DNA of 64,000 nucleotides from Parasedimentitalea marina (lineage in GTDB: Bacteria; Pseudomonadota; Alphaproteobacteria; Rhodobacterales; Rhodobacteraceae). The notes beneath the pieces were generated by a model. That model did not search any database. It saw nothing but the letters and a program-made list of their open reading frames with translations, and was not told where the DNA came from. The stretch lies in contig NZ_CP033223.1 of NCBI RefSeq assembly GCF_004006175.1, positions 1 through 64,000 of the forward strand. Direction: 5' to 3'. The position numbers and the translations under genes are program-made. Below, piece after piece: positions 1 through 8,995 of the stretch; position 1 is the first letter of the stretch, and every line of letters begins with the position of its first letter.

Positions 1-1248
1 ATGGCTAAACAAACGATAATGGACGTGAAGAACGTCGAGATAAAAGTGTCTGGCTTAGAGATGGTAGAGCCGCCGAAACTTTCATTTAAAGTTGAGGTGG
101 AGCTGGACAAAAAGATAGCAAAAGAGGCCGGAAAAGACCCTCTTTTGCAACAGGAATTCCAATCTCAGGCAAGTGAGATTCTGGACCAGACCAAGAAAAC
201 TATCGAACAGAAGTGCAAAGTTTTCGACAAGCTGTTTGTGCAGATGGTCGCCAAAGGCGCCTCTGAGAAGGACATGAAAAAGCAGCTTTCCGGTCTGAAC
301 GACGCGATCAAGAACGACATTAAGGTGGCTGAAGCGGCTGCCAAACAGGGGGTGCAGGCAACCTGGGTCAAGTTGCAAAGCAAGCGCAAGGAATGGAAGT
401 CGTTTAAGATCAAGATTTTCGCCTCAATCGCGGGGACCTTGGCCGGACTGGCGGTGAGTATTGCAGCAATGGCAACATCGCCGTTTTCCGGCGGTGCAGG
501 CGCGGCGTTTGGTATTATCGGCCTGATAAAATCCGGGGTGTCCCTGGCGACGGATATTGGCAAATTGGCGGTCAACATTGACCAGGCCAAGGCGATTTTG
601 GTGAAGAACCTGCTGGTGGTCGAAAAGGCAGCGTCAAACAAAGCGCTGAATGCCACCAATGAAGTTTCGGCGGCAATTTTCCAAGAATTTCTAGGAGTCT
701 CTCAGCCTTCAGTGAAAACCTGCGAAGGGGCTGCTGAAACACTGAAGGCCAAATATGCCCAGATGATCGTCAAGGTGCATGACCTGTCGAAAAATCTGAA
801 TAAGATCCTGAAAGAGCAGGATAAGCTCAAAAAGGAGTTTCTGGCCGAAGTGGCCGCCAAGCTCAAGAAGCATCCGATCAAGGACAAGAAAGGCCAGCTG
901 GTCATGATCCGAAACGCGCTCGATACTGCGTTGGATCCCAGTTACCAAAAGGTACAAAAAGCGATCACTGATATTCAGACGATGTATGCAGATACGCGCA
1001 AGTGGGCCGACTCTATCAAGCAGCTGATGAAGCGGGTCAGCGAATTGTCGATCAAAGATCCCAAGGCGCTCAAGGTGTTCCGTGAAGGGCTGAAGTTTGC
1101 GGCCCTCGCGTTGTCGCCGCTGGACGGCAATTCGATTGCAACCAAATCCAAGGATCTGGCTTTGGGCGTTGGCGGCGCAGCTGGCGGATATGTCTATGAC
1201 AAAATCACCAGCAAGGTGCTGGATGGCACAGTCTTTGACGCCGCCTGA
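1..1248 (+). CDS. Helical hypothetical protein with a central hydrophobic hairpin; candidate T6SS effector
   Basis: A 415-residue reading frame begins at the first base of the window, so the true start could lie upstream. The protein is lysine-rich and almost wholly alpha-helical by eye. A helical, coiled-coil-like first part (residues about 35-130) leads to a hydrophobic stretch at about 137-185 (FASIAGTLAGLAVSIAAM, then a Gly/Ala-rich segment and GIIGLIKSGVSLA). A second long helical part follows, then a Gly-rich C-terminus. There is no signal peptide. Long helices around a hydrophobic hairpin are the layout of alpha-helical pore-forming toxins, and the gene sits at the edge of a T6SS cluster, so a membrane-active effector is a reasonable guess. 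I recognise no named family and see no catalytic motif. It could equally be a structural or immunity protein. Confidence 0.6.
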   Translation: MAKQTIMDVKNVEIKVSGLEMVEPPKLSFKVEVELDKKIAKEAGKDPLLQQEFQSQASEILDQTKKTIEQKCKVFDKLFVQMVAKGASEKDMKKQLSGLNDAIKNDIKVAEAAAKQGVQATWVKLQSKRKEWKSFKIKIFASIAGTLAGLAVSIAAMATSPFSGGAGAAFGIIGLIKSGVSLATDIGKLAVNIDQAKAILVKNLLVVEKAASNKALNATNEVSAAIFQEFLGVSQPSVKTCEGAAETLKAKYAQMIVKVHDLSKNLNKILKEQDKLKKEFLAEVAAKLKKHPIKDKKGQLVMIRNALDTALDPSYQKVQKAITDIQTMYADTRKWADSIKQLMKRVSELSIKDPKALKVFREGLKFAALALSPLDGNSIATKSKDLALGVGGAAGGYVYDKITSKVLDGTVFDAA

Positions 1249-1313
1249 TGGCAGTAAATAACGCGGGCGGGTGTGTCACGCACCGCTTGCACATTGATCA
1301 TGGAGGCACCGGT

Positions 1314-2159
1314 ATGGTTACGCAACTTCAGGATGCAACACTGCGCGATCGTGCCCGTGCCTTTGTCGAGCGTGACAGCGTCAGGAATTCAATTCTTGGG
1401 ATCATCATTTTAATGCGATCACTCTCGGGCTAAGCACATCGTCTTCAGTGACGGAGCAGATTGGCGGGCTTCTGTGGGTGATCGACCGCGCGGTATTGGT
1501 GGTTTTGTCGCTGAGCTGGTGCTAAAATTGTTTGCCTATGGCTGGCGGTTCTTTGCGTCGGCCTGGAATATTTTGACTTGCTGGTGGTTTCGGTTGGCGT
1601 GCTGCCTGACAAACAGGGCCTGTCGGCGCTGCGCGGGCTACGGGTGTTGCGGGCATTGCGATTGCTGTCGGTGGTGCCGCAGATGCGGGCTGTGGTGCAG
1701 GCGTTGCTGGACGCCTTGCCCGGCATGGGCGCGGTCATCGTGATGCTGTCGATTGTCTATTACGTCTTCGCGGTGATGGCGACGCTGATGTACGGTGCGG
1801 CATTTGATGAATGGTTCGGCACGCTGGGCCGATCTTTGTATTCCTTGTTCCAGATCATGACGCTGGAAAGCTGGTCGATGGGGATCGTGCGGCCAGTGAT
1901 GCTGGTCTATCCAATGGCCTGGATCTTTTGTGCCCTTTATTGTGATCACGGCGTTCTCGGTGCTGAACCTGTTCATCGGTTTGCTGGTCAATACCATGCA
2001 GACCGCTGTGGAGGACGACGCCGAGGGAATGAAAAACTGCGCGAATTGGTGCGGACGGAAACGGATATTGTCGACGCGCATGTGATAGAATTGCGCGAAG
2101 AAATCCGGTCACTCCGCGCCGAATTGTTGGCAGCCCGGGGAGAGTCAAATGGCGGATAG
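1314..2159 (+). CDS. Voltage-gated sodium channel, NavBac type (frameshifted)
   Basis: This encodes a six-helix ion transport protein of the bacterial Nav family in the inner membrane. Reading through the frames gives S1 with [12 protein letters not shown], an arginine-rich S4 ([14 protein letters not shown]), the selectivity filter [12 protein letters not shown] and a C-terminal coiled coil ([16 protein letters not shown]). These are the expected NavBac landmarks in the expected order, and the length of about 280 residues is normal. Five one-base losses are needed, near 1416, 1509, 1572, 1928 and 2029, each in or beside a short homopolymer. The ATG at 1314 follows a GGAGG at 1302-1306. The stop overlaps the tssB start at 2149 by 11 bases. 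NavBac channels are known in marine alphaproteobacteria, but a position fused to a T6SS operon is unusual. As written the gene is broken; I think this is sequence error. Confidence 0.85.
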
Positions 2160-4197
2160 CTCGCAAAAATTTATTGCCCGCAATCGTGCGCCGCGCGTGC
2201 AGATCGAATATGATGTGGAGCTATACGGTGCCGAGAAAAGGTGCAGCTGCCCTTTGTCATGGGGGTGATGAGCGATCTGGTTGGTAAATCCAGGTGGCGC
2301 AGCCGACGGTGGCGGATCGCAAGTTTTGGAAATAGACGTCGATAACTTTGACGACCGCATGAAGGCCATGGCCCCACGCGCCGCCTTTACGGTGCCCAAT
2401 ACATTGACCGGCGAGGGCAATCTGGCAATCGATCTGACCTTTGAAAAGATGTCTGATTTCTCGCCCGGGGCCATCGCCGCCAAGGTGGACAGCCTGGCGC
2501 CATTGCTCGAGGCGCGCAGCCAGTTGAGCAATCTGATGGCTTATATGGATGGCAAATCCGGAGCCGAGGCGCTGATCGAGAAAATTCTGGGTGATACCAG
2601 CCTGTTGTCGGCCTTGTCCGCTGACGGGCCGGACGCGGGGGCAGGCATGGAGGCGGCATTGTCCAGTCTACGCGGCGCGGATCTGCCCGAGGCCGAGGTC
2701 GACCAAAGCAGCGATATATTGGCTGGCTTGCGCGCGCAGGCCCCGCAGGATGTTCCGCAGTCAGATGATCTGGGCTCGGCATTGTCAAGTCTGGCGGCGG
2801 TTGAGATCGAAGAGGTAGCAAAAGACGACAGCGCCGGGGTGCTGGATGCCCTCGCAGCCCAAAAGATAGTAGAGGAGGAAGACACCAGTTCCGACGATGC
2901 GCTTGAAAGTCTGGCTGCGGTCGAGATTGCCGAGACACCGGAAGACGACAGCGCGGATATCCTTGGCGAGCTTGCAGCGCAGGACGTGGCCGAGGTCGAG
3001 GACACCAGTTCCGACGATGCGCTCGAAAGTCTGGCGGCGGTTGAGATAGCCGAGACACCAGAGGATGACGGCGCGGATATTCTCGGCGAGCTTGCGGCGC
3101 AGGACGTGGCCGAGGAGGTCGACACCAGTTCCGACGATGCACTCGAAAGTCTGGCTGCGGTCGAGATTGCCGAGACACCAGAGGATGACGGCGCGGATAT
3201 CCTTGCGAGCTTGCAGCGCAGGACGTGGCCGAGGTCGAGGACACCAGTTCCGACGATGCGCTCGAAAGTCTGGCGGCGGTTGAGATAGCCGAGACACCAG
3301 AGGATGACGGCGCGGATATTCTCGGCGAGCTTGCGGCGCAGGACGTGGCCGAGGTCGAGGATACCAGTTCCGACGATGCACTTGAGAGCCTGGCTGCGGT
3401 TGAGATAGCCGAGACACCGGAAGATGACGGCGCGGATATCCTCGGCGACCTTGCGGCGCAGGACGTGGCCGAGGAGGAGGACACCGGTGCTGATGAACTG
3501 GCGGATCTGTTGGGCGGCGGAGAGCGTCAACGAAACGCCAGAAGAGGATCTGTTGGCAGATGTGCTGGGCAGCTTGGAGGCTCCTGATGACGCGGTAGCA
3601 TCCGAGGGTGGTGTTGATGATATATTGGGCGATCTGGGTGATTTGGCCGTGACCGAACCGGATGAGCCTGTGGATGCAGATGGGCTGGACGCCCTTCTGG
3701 GAGATCTGGACGCCTTAGATGACACCCCACGGCCGAGGCGCCTGAGATCTCGGATGAAGATGACACGGGATTGGATGACCTGTTGGGCGATTTGTCGGAC
3801 GATACCAGTTCGGACGATGCGGGCGCGGACGATCTGGATGGACTATTCGCCGATCTCGATGACGATGCAGCACCTGCACTGGACGACACTGATGGTCTGG
3901 ACGACTTGCTGGGGACTTAACAGATGAGGATGACAGCGGGCTGGACAGTTTGTTGGCCGACGACAGCACTGCTGATGACGATAGCGATGATCTGAATTTG
4001 GACGATTTGTTGGGGTCATTGGATGACGATACATCCGAGGACGCCGAAGAGGCGGGTGACGATTTAGACGCTCTTTTGGGCGGGTTGGACAGCGTGGACG
4101 ACGGCGAAAGCGACGCTGGGGCTGACAGTGCGACAGACAGCGGTGCAGAGACAGTGAAACCAAGTCCAAGCGACGATCCGGAATTTGCCTATGGCAC
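2149..4197 (+). CDS. tssB: T6SS sheath small subunit TssB with a long acidic repeat extension (frameshifted)
   Basis: The first ~165 residues are a textbook TssB/Vip[21 protein letters not shown], then [45 protein letters not shown] and [20 protein letters not shown]. TssB pairs with TssC to build the contractile sheath. Normal TssB stops here; this frame instead runs into about 500 Asp/Glu-rich residues, including five 40-residue tandem repeats and many short L-D-x-L-L motifs. Frames must be joined near 2237, 2291, 2324, 3205, 3530 (a gain or a two-base loss), 3727 and 3914. After correction no stop separates this region from the TssC-like domain that follows, so 2149-5898 may be one ~1,250-residue fusion. 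The boundary at 4197 is only a convenience. SD-like GGGGAGA precedes the ATG. Confidence 0.75.
2881..3479 (+). repeat. Five tandem 120-bp coding repeats, acidic 40-residue unit
   Basis: Units begin at 2881, 3001, 3121, 3240 and 3360, each opening with GA(C/T)ACCAGTTCCGACGATGC. The third is 119 bp because one G is missing near 3205, which causes a frameshift. Each unit encodes about 40 residues starting [20 protein letters not shown] and ending in LAAQDVAE. Copies are nearly identical, so copy number can change by recombination and short-read assembly could collapse or expand it. A degenerate copy precedes the array (2821-2880) and a diverged continuation follows it (3480 onward). Confidence 0.9.
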
Positions 4198-5898
4198 TAT
4201 GAGCAGTGACCGGCCTGAGCCGCAGAAATTGCAGCGTAAGCGGTTCCGTCTGGCGATCCTTGGGGATTTCTCGGGGCGGGCGGCAAAGGGAGTGTCGAGA
4301 TTGGCGATGATCTGGCGGCGCGACGCGCGGTCATTCTGGATCCGGATACCGTCGAAGATGTGATCGAAAGCTTTGCCACCGAACTGCTGTTGCCGATTGG
4401 CAAGGATGGCGCTGGCATGGCGGTGAAACTGGGCGGGTTGGATGACCTGCATCCGGACGAATTATATGAAAACGTAGAACTGTTCTCAGAGCTGGTCGGG
4501 CTGCGCAAGCAGTTGCAAAGCGGTGTCACCGCGGACCATGCGGCCAAGACACTGCAGGACTGGGGCGAAAAACACGGCACCCGCGTCAAGCCCCCGAAAC
4601 CGCGATCGGGCGGCAATGCCGTGCCTGCGGATTGTCGGCTCAGCGCGTTCCAGCTGTTGGTTGGCGATGCCGAGAACCAGTTAGGGCAAGCCTCGCCGGT
4701 GCAGGATTTGCTGGCGCGCGTGGTGGGGCCGCATATCCGGGCGCTGCCCGACGCCGATGTGACTGCGATGATTGGGGCCGTGGACGAGGCGCTGACGGAT
4801 GCGATGCGCATGGTGCTGCACCACCCAGAGTTCCAGTCGCTTGAGGCGCAGTGGCGCTCGCTGGATCTGATCGCCCGATCGGTTGAAGACGACGACACGT
4901 TGGACGTCATGCTCTATGATATTTCGGCCGAGGAGCTGGCCGCAGATTTGACCGCAACCGAGGACCTGAGCGACAGTGGCTTTGTCAGATTGCTGACCGA
5001 AGAACCCCTGGATGAGGAAAACGGACGCGGTGGATATTCGGCGCTGATCGGGTTGTATCAGTTTGAGGAAACCCCACCCCATGCGGAATTGCTGGGTCGG
5101 ATCGCGCGGGTGGCGGCGCATGTGGATGCGCCCTTCCTGGCCGGGATCTCTCCCGTCTTTCTGGAGACCGAGAAAGACAAGTTGCCCGGCGTGGTGGCCA
5201 AGGCCTGGGATACCCTGCGCGGAATGGCAGAGGCCGGGCATTTGGGTCTGGTGTCACCCCGCTTTATGCTGCGGCGCCCCTATGGGGCCAACAGCGAGCC
5301 GATCTATGAGTTTCAGTTTGAGGAATTCACCGAAAGCGAAGGCCTGCGCGGGATGCTTTGGGCCAACCCGGTGGTGCTGGCGGCGATCCTGTTGGCGCGT
5401 TCGTTCAAACAGAATGGGGCGTCGATGGGGCTGGGGCAGATCATGTCGCTGGGCGATATCCCGTTTCATTATGTCAACGACCGCTTCGGGGATCAGGTGG
5501 CGCTGCCCTGCACCGAGCGTAATATCAATCTCGACAAAATCGCGCTGGCGCAAGAGCGTGGCTTTATGGCGGTGTCGGCCGTCAAAGGGCGCGACGAGAT
5601 CCGCCTGACCTCGTTTGGGTCACTGGCGGGTCAGGAAATTCTGGGACCGTGGACCGGCGCCCCGGCGCCAAAACCCTCGCCGCCAGATCCAACGCCTGCT
5701 GCTGCAGCGGCGCCAGCTGGCGATGATCTTGATGATTTGGGTCTAGAAGATCTGGACCTGGGTGGGGATGATGATGATACTGGGCTGGAAGATCTTGACG
5801 CTCTTCTGGCTGGGTTTGGCGACGATAGTGATGCTGACGGTGATGCTGACGACGACGATATAGACGCTGATCTCGCAGCCTTGTTGGACGATTTATGA
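4198..5898 (+). CDS. Truncated TssC-like contractile sheath domain protein with acidic tail (frameshifted)
   Basis: The middle matches the N-terminal half of TssC/VipB: VLHHPEFQSLEAQWRSLDLI, then a YSALIGLYQF segment, HVDAPFLAGISPVFL, LRRPYGANSEPIYEFQF, LWANPVVLAAILL and an ALPCTERNINLDKIALAQERGF segment. It stops near the GPW after that, so the TssC C-terminal part that contacts the next ring is missing. In its place is an Asp-rich tail with LEDLDALLAG-type motifs to the end. Before the TssC-like part is a domain beginning RFRLAILGDFSGRA, seen in some divergent sheath proteins. One base is missing near 4290. The ATG at 4198 has no Shine-Dalgarno and the upstream frame is open, which favours a fusion with the TssB part. 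It may be an accessory or capping sheath subunit beside a normal TssC elsewhere; that role is inferred. Confidence 0.7.
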
Positions 5899-5960
5899 TG
5901 TTAGCAATAAACATTTCAATGTATTTTTGCGCCCGGATTTGCCCGGTGAAAGTAGGTGCC

Positions 5961-8057
5961 ATGGCTGAAAGTAAACCACATGAGCATAGCATTGTCTGGA
6001 TGACCGGCAGCTATAAGGTCCGCGATCTGCTCTTGAAACGGGCGATTATTCGCGAAGGCCTTAGTAAGCTGACCGAGACCACAGTCGAATTTCAGTGCAA
6101 GAACAAGGCGGTGAAGCTGGACCAGATTGTCGGCCAAACCATGAACCTGCACGTGATGACTGATGATGGCACGGATCAGAAATATTCGGGCCTGTGTATC
6201 TCGGTTGAAAACCTTGGGATGCGGGATGGATATGGCCATTACGTCGCCGAGGTGCGCCCTTGGTTCTGGCTGCTGACGCGGACCCAGGATTGCCGGGTGT
6301 TTCAGAACCTGTCGGCGGTCGACATCATCAAGCAGCTGCTTAACGAGCATGGATTCAGCGATTTCAGGGACCGCCTGAGCGGCAGTTACGAGTCGCGTGA
6401 ATATTGCCTTCAATACCGGGAAAGCGACTTTGATTTCATCTGCCGCCTGATGGAGGAAGAGGGGATCTATTACTACTTTGACAGTACAAGCGACAAAAAT
6501 TCGCCCGAAAACTGCTGTTGTGTGATGGGGTCAGTGGTCATTCTCCGATCAGTGGCTCGTCCACGGTTGAGTTCCACGCGCGCGATGATGCGGACCGGCG
6601 GCGCAAGGATCACATTGCCGAATGGGGTCGCGAGGAGATTCTGACGCGGGGCAAGGTCACGCTGAACGATTTCGATTTTCTGTCGCCCTCTGCCGATCTG
6701 AAAGTGAACAACAAAATCGAAAAAGGCACTCATAACCACAAGAGTTATGAGGTTTATGATTACGGGCCATTATCGCAAGAACACCGGATTGGGCAATACT
6801 CAGGCGCGGGTCCGGATGGAGGCCGAGGCGATCCGGCACAAACGCTGGCGCGGGGCCTCCAGTGTGCGGGGGCTGGCAACCGGTTATACGTTCAAGTTGA
6901 AAAACCACCCGGAAAAGGAGGCCAATGCCGAATATCTGGTGGTGGACTGCGTGCATTACCTTCAGGTGGCCGGCGATTTTGCCGAGCGTGAAACTCAAAG
7001 GAAACGACCTCAGAACAGCGGTGAGATGCGCCATGATCTGAAGGCTGCGAATATGGATTTCCCCGAAGAGATGAAAGGGGACGCCTATGCATCGACCTTT
7101 GGGGCAATTCCAAAACAGGACCAGTACCGGGCCCCACTGACCACACCCTGGCCCGAAATTTCCGGGTTGCATACGGCCACCGTGACGGGGCCAAGCGGCG
7201 AAGAAATCTGGACCAATGAACATGGCCAGATCAAGGTGCAGTTCCATTGGGACCGCGAAGGCGAGAATGACGAAAAGTCCTCATGCTTTGTGCGGGTGGT
7301 GACACCCTGGTCCGGTAAGGGCTGGGGCATGGTGGCGGTGCCGCGCATCGACCAAGAGGTGGTCATTCAGTTCGAAGAGGGTGATCCGGACCGGCCAATC
7401 TGCACCGGCATGTTGTACAACAAGGACACCATGCCGCCTTATACCTACCCGGACGATCAAACCCAGATGGGGTTCAAGACCAACTCGTCCAAGGGCGGCG
7501 GCGGCTACAACGAGTGGATGTTCGAGGACAAGAAAGACGCCGAACTGATGCGTGTGCAGGCGCAAAAAGATCATCAGATGCTGGTCAAAAACAAGTCGGT
7601 CGAGACCGTTGGTCTGGACGAGATAGACGCCGGTGCCCATGATGAAGACGGCTGTGTAAGCCGTGTCGTCAAGCAGCACGTAACCGAGACACTGCTGGAT
7701 GGGGACCACTATTTCACCATCGAGACCGGCAGTCAGGAAATTGAAATCAAGACCGACAAGACCCAGACGATCGAAGGTAAGCACACCAAAACCATCACCG
7801 GCGATGACGCGACGACCGTGAAGACCGGTAATATGACGGTCGACGTCAGCGCGGGTAAAATTGAGATGACGGCAGCCATTGAAATTTTGCTTACGGTTGG
7901 CGGGTCGTCGATCAAGATTGATAATTCAGGCGTGACAATCAAAGGGCCAATGATCAAGGTCGAAGGCACAGCAATGGTTGAAGCCAAGGCCCCAATGACG
8001 ACCGTTAAGGGAGACGCAATGCTGACCCTTAAGGGTGGTCTGACGATGATTAACTAG
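5961..8057 (+). CDS. vgrG: T6SS spike protein VgrG (TssI) (frameshifted)
   Basis: About 699 residues, the usual size of a VgrG without an effector extension. The N-terminal gp27-like part holds EYCLQYRESDFDFICRLMEE and EGIYYYFD. The gp5-like OB-fold follows (TATVTGPSGEEIWTNEHGQI, then VQFHWDREG, VRVVTPWSGKGWGMVAVPRI and FEEGDPDRPICTGMLYN). A C-terminal run of short beta repeats forms the spike needle. VgrG trimers tip the Hcp tube and carry PAAR and effectors. Two one-base losses, near 6510 and 6758, interrupt the frame. I chose ATG 5961 (MAESKPHEH) over upstream starts because an AGTAGG sits just before it and family members start similarly. The next two genes, a small protein and a PAAR protein, probably act at the spike tip. 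Confidence 0.9.
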
Positions 8058-8066
8058 GTGGGACTG

Positions 8067-8669
8067 ATGACGTTTAATGACCTGGTAAAAATGCCAACTG
8101 ATCCCGTGGCCAAACTGCTGTCACGGGCCAATGTCTTATTGAAAACACCACTGGAGGCGCCGCCAACTGCAGGGGCCTCTGAGGTGCTGCAGGAGCTGAG
8201 CGACAAAGGTGCCCTAGTGGATCTGTTGCGCTTGCTTGCGATATTGCTGCCTCCGCGGGAACGGGTCTGGTGGGCCTGCTTGGCAGCGCGGGACTATATT
8301 GGCCCGCGTTCGGACAATGACCCGCCTTCGCTCACCGCATCCGAGGCCTGGGTCTACGAGCCCTCGGATGCAAACCGGGATGCCGCGCGGATGACACTGG
8401 ACCACGCCTATGTTGATGATGACACGGTCAATTGCGCGCTGGCGGTTCTTTATGCGGATGGCACGTTGGGGCCGGGGGATCTGAAACAATACCCGGCTCC
8501 GGCTGGGGCCTCGGAAACTGCGGCCTTTGCCATGAATATGGTAGCCTTGTCGGAATTGTCTGATAAGTTTGAAGAGCATGGCCAGATTTTGGTGGAGCGG
8601 GCCGTGAATATTGGGCGCGGTGGCAATGGGCAAGCGGACTCTGTTCAACCCGCTAACGACAACACATAG
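8067..8669 (+). CDS. Small T6SS-linked protein between VgrG and PAAR; possible adaptor
   Basis: About 200 residues, soluble, no signal peptide. A helical core contains DLLRLLAILLPPRERVWWAC and LAARDYIGPRSD, and the C-terminus is Gly/Asn-rich. It resembles small proteins I have seen beside PAAR genes in Rhodobacterales T6SS loci (I believe the DUF6931 group, recalled and not checked). Position between vgrG and the PAAR gene is typical of effector-loading adaptors, so a chaperone or adaptor role is a fair inference. A GTG at 8058 directly abuts the vgrG stop; ATG 8067 is preferred because AGGTGGG lies a few bases upstream. No enzymatic motif is visible, so a toxin role is less likely but open. 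Confidence 0.7.
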   Translation: MTFNDLVKMPTDPVAKLLSRANVLLKTPLEAPPTAGASEVLQELSDKGALVDLLRLLAILLPPRERVWWACLAARDYIGPRSDNDPPSLTASEAWVYEPSDANRDAARMTLDHAYVDDDTVNCALAVLYADGTLGPGDLKQYPAPAGASETAAFAMNMVALSELSDKFEEHGQILVERAVNIGRGGNGQADSVQPANDNT

Positions 8670-8688
8670 CGAGAAGGAAGGTTAAGCC

Positions 8689-8987
8689 ATGGGAATGCCC
8701 CAAGCACGTCTAACGGATCTACATGCCTGCCTGTTGCCGACGACACCGCCGCCGCCTGTGTTGCCGGTGCCGATTCTATCATACCGCCCTGCGCTGTGAC
8801 CGTTCTGGTCGGCAAATTACCGGCCGCGCGGGTTACAGATATGGTTCTTGCGGTCCCGCCGCACCCAATTGCCAAAGGCTCGGGGACTGTTTTGATAAGT
8901 GGTCTTCCGGCGGCGCGCATTTTGGACAATGCCGCCTGCGGTGGCATGATCGTCAAAGGTGAGTTTACTGTTTTGGTCGGAGGGTAA
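8689..8987 (+). CDS. PAAR-domain spike tip protein (frameshifted)
   Basis: With one C restored near 8730 the frame gives a ~100-residue PAAR protein: MGMPQARLTDLHACPV, then ADSIIPPCAVTVLVGKLPAA, RVTDM, GSGTVLISGLPAARILDNA and a final FTVLVGG. PAAR proteins form the sharp metal-binding cone on the VgrG trimer and bind effectors. There is no N- or C-terminal extension, so this one carries no fused toxin. GAAGGAAGG precedes the ATG. It lies in the run vgrG, small protein, PAAR, tagH, with short gaps, so co-transcription is likely. Confidence 0.88.
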
Positions 8988-8995
8988 CGCCACTT

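Noticed and set aside
2881..3479. CRISPR array
   Set aside because: The 120-bp units are contiguous coding repeats without unique spacers.
2387..3725. Long minus-strand open frames over the acidic repeat region (365 and 394 residues)
   Set aside because: They are shadows of the repeated plus-strand coding region, Ser/Ala/Arg-rich and repetitive in step with it, with no family features. The plus strand carries TssB and continues in the same style.
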